From a virus: a DNA stretch of 36,901 nt. Position numbers and translations under genes: made by a program. The notes below the pieces were generated by a model. It made no database searches, was not told where the DNA came from, and saw only the letters and a list, made by a program, of their open reading frames with translations. The DNA is taken from positions 1 through 36,901 of IMG/VR virus record IMGVR_UViG_3300009149_004752; one strand, written 5' to 3'. Below are positions 32,060 to 36,901 of this stretch, one piece after another (the first letter of the stretch is position 1; each line of letters starts with the position of its first letter).

Positions 32060-32490
32060 GTCCCTCCCAGTATCTTCTCCACCTTGGGCAACGCCTTCTC
32101 AAAGCTCGGTTTCAGCCACGGGCGAGCAGCCATGTTGTAACGCCTGCCCAGACTGTCTACGCCTGAAAACCCAAACTCAAGCCTCGGTCCATAAGGCATA
32201 TCTGTTCCCACTTCGCCAATGACTACCTTTGCCTCACTTCTGGCCTTCCCTGTGATGGATTGCCTCAGCCCAGCTGTAGCCACTGCCGGGGGCTCCCCTG
32301 GCGAAGAAGCCTGATAGGTCCTTGTAGTTCCAGGCACGCGGTAGATCCGGCCAGTGCGTTGACCTGATAGGGTTTCCAGTGTCTCATTTCTTACTTCTAT
32401 CACGGCCTGCAGCATTCTGCCTTTGGCAGTACCGTCTACCTGCGCCATTACCTTGGCCATGTTGCTATTGAATTTGACCGTAATGCTCAT
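32050..32490 (-). CDS. HK97 gp10-like head-tail protein
   Basis: A 146-residue protein starting at ATG 32490, which overlaps the stop of the preceding gene (TAATG). RTGRIYRVPG ... ASSPGEPPAVATAGLRQSI, GTDMPYGPRLEFG and the final ARPWLKPSFEKAL are characteristic of the HK97 gp10 family. Members are thought to act at the head-tail junction. The open frame extends upstream to 32571, but that would overlap the previous gene more and lacks a site. Confidence 0.85.
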   Translation of the reverse strand: MSITVKFNSNMAKVMAQVDGTAKGRMLQAVIEVRNETLETLSGQRTGRIYRVPGTTRTYQASSPGEPPAVATAGLRQSITGKARSEAKVVIGEVGTDMPYGPRLEFGFSGVDSLGRRYNMAARPWLKPSFEKALPKVEKILGGTWL

Positions 32491-32801
32491 TAGTCTCCCT
32501 TCACCATGACTGTAGTGTACCCCTTCGACTCCTGCGAGAAGGTCATGGGAATCAAGGTCATATCCCCCCACAGGAAGCGGTGCTTGCCCAGGTCGATATC
32601 GACAGGGCCACGGAAGATTACCTTATGGGTCACTGTCGTTTCCATCTGCTGATATGCTGCCTGAGCTCTCACATCAATAGCGACAACTCGTGCCCACCTG
32701 GTTTCTACCGGAACCCACGTCACGGTCTCACCCGTAGCGCCCATCGTAGCCACACGAAGTTGAAGCCTCACTCGGTCCTTCAACATATTTGCAATGTTCA
32801 T
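32490..32801 (-). CDS. Head closure / head-tail joining protein (SPP1 gp16-like)
   Basis: The 103-residue product starting at ATG 32801 has LKDRVRLQLRV, WVPVETRWARVVAIDVRAQAAYQQMET, THKVIFRGPVDI and KHRFLWGDMTLIP, the order of segments in phage head-tail joining proteins (SPP1 gp16 type). It should plug the connector and dock the tail. It overlaps the preceding connector gene by four bases (ATGA). Confidence 0.85.
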   Translation of the reverse strand: MNIANMLKDRVRLQLRVATMGATGETVTWVPVETRWARVVAIDVRAQAAYQQMETTVTHKVIFRGPVDIDLGKHRFLWGDMTLIPMTFSQESKGYTTVMVKGD

Positions 32802-33784
32802 AGCCAGCTCACCTTCAATGGTGCCAGCAGCTCTTTAGCCTGACTGGGGATGTCATAGATAACTGAACCAAGCCCAGTAATGCTCTCGCTCTTCAATTGG
32901 TCAGTCCTGTTCTCGTATAGATAGGCTACCATCAGGAGGACAGCAGCCACCGCATCAGGAATTAGCGCCTGGACAGCCGCACGAGTAGCATCATATCCAG
33001 CGACATAGACAACCTCAAAGAACTTGTTGGCAGTCCAGACACCTTCTGCGTACAACCTACCAATGCTGAGCCACTCAGTATATTCACTGATGGCAAGAAT
33101 GGTGTGAGTGTACTTTGCCGTCACCTTGGCCTCATCGGCCGGAGCAGCCACGAAGGTAATGTCAGCTCCATCAAGCGTGTAGTCAGTGGTGAGTTCCCGC
33201 AACACTCCATCTACATAGAGAAGTACGCTGGCTGCAGTAGGAACTTCATCAAGGGAGAAAGCCACAGTGCTGCCGTCCCCCAAGCCCACATTCTCAGACA
33301 CCTTCCTGACTACACTAGTGATGGAGTCTACCGGCTGCTTGTAGATATTCATCACCTTAGAACCATTCCCAAAGTGTGACTCCGTGATAGACCTCTGGAT
33401 GAACGCCCGCCCGGTGTAGTCTTCGGCCTTCTTGGTCGCTGCTTCGATGAGCTTCTCCAGTAGGAGGTCATCAAAGCTCTCAAAGGTATCATCGGCTGCA
33501 GCTGTATCGTAGGCAGCAGTGATGGCCTCTCCATCGCCTGGAGCGGCAACGAACGTGATGGTAGCAGCACTTATAGTGAAGTCAGTGGTTTCCACCTGGA
33601 GCGTGCCATCTACATAGAGCCTAAGACTTCCGTCCACCGGAGTGTTGTCTAAATCAAACGCTACAGCCACAGCGTTACCGATACCCACATACTCCGCATA
33701 GATGTGCTGAGATGCCATAGCGTCCACTCGGAGGTGGGCCTTTGCCTGAGTTAGAGTTACTAGAGCCGTATCACTCAGTGACAT
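32798..33784 (-). CDS. gp6-like head-tail connector with two inserted beta-sandwich repeats
   Basis: A 328-residue protein, much longer than usual gp6-like connectors (about 100-200). The connector parts are visible: VTLTQAKAHLRVD at the start, then LLEKLIEAATKKAEDYTGRAFI, YKQPVDSITSV and the helical C-terminus. Two copies of an about 61-residue beta module are inserted, at about 32-93 and 166-226. Each has GxGxxVAFxLDxxP, LYVDGxL, TDxT and ITFVAAP. The inserts probably form surface domains on the neck. It is preceded by AGGAGGTAATGA at the start ATG 33784. Confidence 0.8.
   Translation of the reverse strand: MSLSDTALVTLTQAKAHLRVDAMASQHIYAEYVGIGNAVAVAFDLDNTPVDGSLRLYVDGTLQVETTDFTISAATITFVAAPGDGEAITAAYDTAAADDTFESFDDLLLEKLIEAATKKAEDYTGRAFIQRSITESHFGNGSKVMNIYKQPVDSITSVVRKVSENVGLGDGSTVAFSLDEVPTAASVLLYVDGVLRELTTDYTLDGADITFVAAPADEAKVTAKYTHTILAISEYTEWLSIGRLYAEGVWTANKFFEVVYVAGYDATRAAVQALIPDAVAAVLLMVAYLYENRTDQLKSESITGLGSVIYDIPSQAKELLAPLKVSWL
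33107..33289 (-). repeat. Inserted beta-module, copy 2, in the connector gene
   Basis: Encodes residues about 166-226 of the connector: VGLGDGSTVAFSLDEVP ... LYVDGVLRELTTDYT ... ITFVAAPADEAKVTAKYT. It matches copy 1 (33506-33691) in spacing and at most core positions. Confidence 0.8.
33506..33691 (-). repeat. Inserted beta-module, copy 1, in the connector gene
   Basis: Encodes residues about 32-93 of the connector: VGIGNAVAVAFDLDNTP ... LYVDGTLQVETTDFT ... ITFVAAPGDGEAITAAYD. It is a diverged duplicate of 33107-33289. Confidence 0.8.
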
Positions 33785-33794
33785 TCATTACCTC

Positions 33795-34511
33795 CTATGA
33801 CTCAAAGTAACCCTTCTGTGTTTCATATATGTTGCGCCAGTCCTTAGCCGTCAGAGCCCCGGAGGCAATGAACAGCCGGGGGAACGGCCCCTTGTAGAAG
33901 TTTGCATTCTTGGAGTATCGAACTCCAATGACGAGGTCCCGGTCACATGTCTCAGGATCAACCAACTCATCTGAGACTGTAGCTACAGCCTCTCCATTGC
34001 GGTAGAACTGTGCTGAGTCTCCATCCCTACTCACCCCGAAGTGGAAGAGAGTGTCAGGAGTCCAACCCAACGAGTAAGCCCCAGTCCTGGGGTTGCCAGT
34101 GACCAAAGGCACTAAAGTCCCAGCATGGTGATGACGCAGAGTCAGGTAGTCCCCCCCGGCAGACTGAGTAAGGTAAAGCTCCCATCCAGATACGCTAAGC
34201 TCATACCTAGCCATCACAATCTGAGAGTATTCATCCACTGTCCACTTGAGCCATCCACCCAGACTGTAAGCACCACTTGTGAAGTTTAGGTCTGCACAGG
34301 AGGCAGCTACACACTGGCCATAGTCCGCCTCTCCGTCCAGGTTGATCGCCATCTTGCCCGACGCCAAGGCCTCCCATGAAGGAGTGCTTACCAGCGTCAC
34401 CGGGTGGTGGGGTTTCGCGAGGTCATGGACCAGGATGCCAGATCCCTCCTCAAAGGGGAGGTCTAGCAGTACATTCGCATTCACCAGTATGTCGTCGTAG
34501 TGTGCGCTCAT
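33795..34511 (-). CDS. LamG / concanavalin A-like lectin-fold structural protein
   Basis: A 238-residue protein starting at ATG 34511 (overlapping the previous stop). It follows the laminin-G-like pattern: LLDLPFEEGSG at the start, INLDGEADYGQC, YSLGGWLKW (SxxxWxK type), LFHFGVSRDGDSAQFYRNGEAV and a final LFIASGALTAKDWRNIYE. Such domains bind sugars or serve as virion-surface decorations. Its place among head and neck genes, not among tail-tip genes, suggests a head- or neck-bound adhesin. This is inferred. Confidence 0.75.
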   Translation of the reverse strand: MSAHYDDILVNANVLLDLPFEEGSGILVHDLAKPHHPVTLVSTPSWEALASGKMAINLDGEADYGQCVAASCADLNFTSGAYSLGGWLKWTVDEYSQIVMARYELSVSGWELYLTQSAGGDYLTLRHHHAGTLVPLVTGNPRTGAYSLGWTPDTLFHFGVSRDGDSAQFYRNGEAVATVSDELVDPETCDRDLVIGVRYSKNANFYKGPFPRLFIASGALTAKDWRNIYETQKGYFES

Positions 34512-35188
34512 GGTACTGCCTCATAGATGACAGCCCAGTCATAAGCTCGGTTGGTTCCTACCGTCTTCTGCATAGTCACCTTCACACCGAACCTGTTGGC
34601 CTCCAGCGCCACGTTGACCAGCTCAGGATCCACCAACCCGGCATACTCATCGGAGTCCTGGAGGATGTAGTCGCCCCCAGTCTTGATCCGGTAATAGACC
34701 TTGACCACCACGGTCTCTCCTGCTGTGTGGGCAGTGAAGTCGATCTTGACAGCCAGTGGCTTGAAGATCCCACTCGGAGCATCGCTGATATAGACGTTCT
34801 GCTCGTTGCCGTCAGTGGTGAGGGTCCCCCCTGTCTCGGCCAGAATAGGGATTGCGTCAGTCTTGGCCTGAATGACATCAACCACTACCTTGATGGCATC
34901 CACTACCACCTTGACCGCAGCAAGAGCAACGGCAGTAGCAGCAGCAAGGAAGCCTGCAGCGAGCGCCGCTATCAGATCATCGAACTCCTGAGGGAAGTCC
35001 AGGAACGATCCATCCTCATTGGTGATGCGTACCCTCTTGTCAGCTACAATCCAGTTAGTGCCATCATACGTAATGTACATGGCTCTGGTGTCGGTCTCCC
35101 GAAACGTAGTACCGGCGATAACACCAACCGGCTTGTCGTCTGTGGAGAGCCCTTCGTAATGTCCGTTTAGCAATTGTGTGATTGCCAT
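34508..35188 (-). CDS. Virion protein with duplicated N-terminal module
   Basis: A 226-residue protein starting at ATG 35188 behind AGGAGGAGTC. Residues 1-75 (HYEGLSTDDKPVGVIAGTTF ... YITYDGTNWIVADKRVRITNEDGSF) are a close paralogue of the whole product of the neighbouring gene at 35197-35427. An Ala/Val-rich helical stretch (about 75-105) and a beta-rich domain (about 118-226) follow. The C-terminal domain ends in YDWAVIYEAVP. It is probably a structural protein. No family was recognised. Confidence 0.65.
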   Translation of the reverse strand: MAITQLLNGHYEGLSTDDKPVGVIAGTTFRETDTRAMYITYDGTNWIVADKRVRITNEDGSFLDFPQEFDDLIAALAAGFLAAATAVALAAVKVVVDAIKVVVDVIQAKTDAIPILAETGGTLTTDGNEQNVYISDAPSGIFKPLAVKIDFTAHTAGETVVVKVYYRIKTGGDYILQDSDEYAGLVDPELVNVALEANRFGVKVTMQKTVGTNRAYDWAVIYEAVP

Positions 35189-35196
35189 GACTCCTC

Positions 35197-35427
35197 CTAT
35201 ATCGCTGCGATCAGTTCGTCAAATCCTCCTGGGATGTCTGCAAATGTACCATCCTCGTTGGTCAACCGAACACGCTCATCGGCCACTACCCAGTTGGTAC
35301 CATCGTAGCTGATAAACAGCGCTCGGGTATCTGTCTCAATGAACGTAGAGCCACCTATGACGCCAGTAGGTTTGGCGTCGGTTGACAGTCCTTCGTAGTG
35401 TGTGATCCTCAGCTTTGTCACTGCCAT
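35197..35427 (-). CDS. Small structural protein, paralogue of the N-terminus of its neighbour
   Basis: A 76-residue protein starting at ATG 35427, inside the end of the preceding small gene, with AAGGAGACCAAGC upstream. The whole protein (HYEGLSTDAKPTGVIGGSTF ... FISYDGTNWVVADERVRLTNEDGTF) aligns without gaps to residues 1-75 of the product of 34508-35188. Tandem duplication is clear. Function is unknown; a virion protein is likely from context. Confidence 0.7.
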   Translation of the reverse strand: MAVTKLRITHYEGLSTDAKPTGVIGGSTFIETDTRALFISYDGTNWVVADERVRLTNEDGTFADIPGGFDELIAAI

Positions 35428-35582
35428 TGCTTGGTCTCCTTAGCACCGTCCAGACTCTTGTCCTCCATGACGAGGCAAGTGCGAAGCAGATGAGCCTCTG
35501 CCTTGGGATCGATCTCCACAATGTCACCAGCCCGGAGAAGGACTCCTTTACGAATGAACACTCTAAGAACTCTGACTCTCAT
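35418..35582 (-). CDS. Small protein resembling its upstream neighbour
   Basis: A 54-residue protein (MRVRVLRVFIRKGVLLRAGD ... ending KETKQWQ) starting at ATG 35582 after GAGGTAATG; ATG 35585 is the alternative. Its pattern (M-x-V/I-x-V/L-L, G-x-x-L-x-x-G-D-I-V, then an aspartate/proline and a helix) parallels the start of the next upstream protein (35585-35869), so the two may be distant duplicates. It overlaps the genes on both sides by only a few bases. Confidence 0.65.
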   Translation of the reverse strand: MRVRVLRVFIRKGVLLRAGDIVEIDPKAEAHLLRTCLVMEDKSLDGAKETKQWQ

Positions 35583-35584
35583 CA

Positions 35585-35869
35585 TTACCTCGGGGTGTGC
35601 GGCTTGCGCCTTCTCAACACAGGCTTGGGTTCAGGACCAGCCTCAGCTTCAGGATTAGGCGCATCGGCCTGTTCTTCCACAGATTCTGCCACTGTTCCTT
35701 CTTCTGCCACAGATTCTGCCACTGTTCCTTCTTCTGCCACAGATTCCAGCGATTCAGCAATGCCATTCTTCACCCAGTTCTGTCCTATGTGGTCTGGGAC
35801 AACGACGATATCGCCCTCCAGAAACTGCCCATAGGCTGACACCAACGGCTTTAACAACTTTATCTTCAT
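35585..35869 (-). CDS. Small protein with acidic repeat and basic C-terminus
   Basis: A 94-residue protein starting at ATG 35869, with GGGAGGACAGACG upstream. Residues 1-42 form a compact domain (MKIKLLKPLVSAYGQFLEGDIVVVPDHIGQ). The rest is a disordered tail with a ten-residue repeat (SVAEEGTVAE, two copies plus a part) and a basic end (RRRKPHTPR). Small domains of this type are common in phage head-gene clusters. Function is unknown. Confidence 0.6.
   Translation of the reverse strand: MKIKLLKPLVSAYGQFLEGDIVVVPDHIGQNWVKNGIAESLESVAEEGTVAESVAEEGTVAESVEEQADAPNPEAEAGPEPKPVLRRRKPHTPR
35679..35738 (-). repeat. Two perfect 30-bp tandem repeats
   Basis: Two identical 30-bp units (35679-35708 and 35709-35738) and a partial third encode SVAEEGTVAE in the small acidic protein. 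Perfect identity points to recent slippage duplication. Confidence 0.9.
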
Positions 35870-35896
35870 CGTCTGTCCTCCCTCTTTCCTATTTGA

Positions 35897-35923
35897 GGAG
35901 GGTGGCTCGGCTCACCACCCTCC
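35897..35923 (-). terminator. GC-rich hairpin between head genes (terminator or processing site)
   Basis: A perfect 9-bp stem (ggagggtgg / ccaccctcc) with a 9-base loop lies in the gap between the genes at 35585-35869 and 35947-36318. No clear U tract follows on the - strand, so it may attenuate transcription or protect or process the mRNA rather than terminate fully. Confidence 0.5.
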
Positions 35924-35946
35924 CCTAAGAAAGGAGGTCCACCGCA

Positions 35947-36318
35947 CTAGGCGGCAGCGTCCTCCTTCAGTGATACTTCCTCAGCATCCCGGATTCGCTC
36001 AAGGAACTCGATGAAGCGCTCTGGTAGCCCCTTCAACAGGACATAAGACCTCTTGATTCTCTCCATCTCAATCTTGTCCAGTAGGACGGAATCCCCGGAC
36101 GCCCTGATTTTGTCGGCCAGGTCCTTAGCCTTGAACATTTCCTCGGGTGCCAGCTTGAGTTCGGTGTGGAAGAGCATTGACGCCAGGTTATCAGCGACGT
36201 CTATCGTGCCAAATCCTGTCTCTGAAGTGGGGTCTGGAACTTCGTAGTTACTCAGGTCAATCTTCCATCCCTTAAGCCCTTCCATTTTCCTTGTTTCCCT
36301 TGCGCTCTTTTCGCTCAT
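35947..36318 (-). CDS. Unrecognised protein of the head-gene cluster
   Basis: A 123-residue protein starting at ATG 36318 behind a strong AAGGAGGACTAAT. It is acidic and helical in its C-terminal two thirds (LASMLFHTELKLAPEEMFKAKDL ... LPERFIEFLERIRDAEEV). It lies between two hairpins, directly after the truncated capsid-associated gene. I do not recognise the family; a head-assembly or scaffolding-related role is possible but unproven. Confidence 0.65.
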   Translation of the reverse strand: MSEKSARETRKMEGLKGWKIDLSNYEVPDPTSETGFGTIDVADNLASMLFHTELKLAPEEMFKAKDLADKIRASGDSVLLDKIEMERIKRSYVLLKGLPERFIEFLERIRDAEEVSLKEDAAA

Positions 36319-36342
36319 ATTAGTCCTCCTTCTTTATTTAGT

Positions 36343-36367
36343 GGGGAGGTTTAAGCCTAACCTCCCC
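36343..36367 (-). terminator. GC-rich hairpin downstream of the capsid-associated gene
   Basis: A perfect 9-bp stem (ggggaggtt / aacctcccc) with a 7-base loop lies 15 bases after the stop of the gene at 36382. On the - strand it is followed by ACTAAATAAAG, not a U tract. Together with the similar hairpin at 35897-35923 it brackets the next gene. Confidence 0.55.
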
Positions 36368-36381
36368 GAAGCGTATTTGGT

Positions 36382-36901
36382 TTATGTGATGGGGCCGTCG
36401 TAGGTACGGATGTACTTCATGCCACCACCACCACCTGCTCCCTGGAAGATTGGTATGCTACCCGTAGGAGCGTCATCGCTAGTACCAGCTATATATCCAA
36501 GTGCCGTGGCTGGGTTATGGACAGCGAATATTGCGGTACACGTCTGAATGAAGTTCAAGTCCCAGATATTCAGTTGGGCAGGAGCAACGTCTAGAAGGAA
36601 TGACATTTTCTCCATGTGGAAGTAGCCCAAAGATGGGTCACCCGTCACAGCGGTTATCTGGTCAATAACGAGATGCATCGCTCCATAGTAAGCACCAACC
36701 AAAGTGCAATCCGCTCCTGGAGCCAACTTAATGACTGCTGCGTATGCTGAACCTGTCGCTATACCACTTATTGTTAGCTTGACATCAAAGAAGCCCTGGG
36801 TGTCGGGGTTGGCGGGAGCTTCCACAGTGCCGTAGAACTTAGCCAGCCTGCCATTCGCAGCCAACGCACTGAAGCTATGGCTAATCATGTTCTCTTCAAG
36901 A
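36382..36901 (-). CDS. Capsid-associated structural protein, probably 5'-truncated by the window edge
   Basis: The visible frame gives 168 residues from an internal ATG at 36888 (MISHSFSALAANGRLAKFYG...), but it stays open to the window edge, so the true start may lie outside. The protein is rich in Gly, Ala and Thr and beta-prone, with a glycine run near its end (GAGGGGGMKYIRTYDGPIT). Composition and position at the upstream end of the head-gene cluster suggest a capsid or decoration protein. No specific family was recognised. Confidence 0.5.
   Translation of the reverse strand, partial: LEENMISHSFSALAANGRLAKFYGTVEAPANPDTQGFFDVKLTISGIATGSAYAAVIKLAPGADCTLVGAYYGAMHLVIDQITAVTGDPSLGYFHMEKMSFLLDVAPAQLNIWDLNFIQTCTAIFAVHNPATALGYIAGTSDDAPTGSIPIFQGAGGGGGMKYIRTYDGPIT

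Overview
The window is a 36.9 kb piece of a tailed double-stranded DNA virus of siphovirus type, most likely from an uncultured bacterium. It encodes a tail tape measure, a Dit-like distal tail protein, a major tail protein, a frameshifted tail-assembly chaperone and head-tail joining proteins. Strong AGGAGG-type ribosome binding sites and ATGA/GTGA gene overlaps throughout point to a bacterial host. Nothing seen here fixes the host taxon. No rRNA, tRNA, CRISPR array, integrase or insertion sequence was recognised.

Layout: two convergent gene blocks meet at about 19.63-19.68 kb. The left block (1-19630, all + strand) holds DNA metabolism. From left to right it has the end of a Lys/Ala/Pro-repeat protein; a possible chemical tailoring cassette (radical SAM, fold-type II PLP enzyme, small protein, second radical SAM, unknown protein, GNAT-like acyltransferase); a sliding clamp; a family-4 uracil-DNA glycosylase fused to a 3'-5' exonuclease; a mini DPPY methyltransferase; a nucleoside-deoxyribosyltransferase-like protein; a cytosine-C5 methyltransferase; a family A polymerase without its own exonuclease; a clamp loader; an N4/N6 methyltransferase; and a recombination set. 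That set comprises a coiled-coil protein, gp32-like SSB, RecA/UvsX-like recombinase, PD-(D/E)XK nuclease, and a Mre11-Rad50-like complex whose Rad50 is split into separate genes.

The right block (19680-36901, all - strand, so transcribed from right to left) holds structural and lysis-type genes in canonical siphovirus order: capsid-associated protein, small head-region proteins, lectin-like protein, gp6-like connector, head closure protein, gp10-like protein, tail terminator, major tail protein, chaperone with a -1 slippery site, tape measure, Dit-like protein, two large repeat-containing tail-tip proteins, three small membrane proteins and an unknown protein. Terminase, portal, protease and the rest of the capsid genes are not in the window and probably lie beyond its right edge.

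The most interesting points are these. (1) The split Rad50/SbcC leaves a zinc-hook motif at the end of one half, with Mre11 and a coiled-coil gene between the halves. (2) A stretch of the cytosine methyltransferase gene is open for 281 codons in a second frame and carries methyltransferase-family-like motifs in both frames. (3) The radical SAM / PLP / radical SAM / acyltransferase cassette could make a hypermodified base or nucleotide. (4) Two tail-tip genes share a 14-residue LDALL repeat block and appear to divide one tail-hub protein between them. (5) A -1 frameshift signal at 30090-30096 reveals a 114-codon chaperone extension that has no start codon of its own. All functional calls come from motif recognition by eye; no database search was run.
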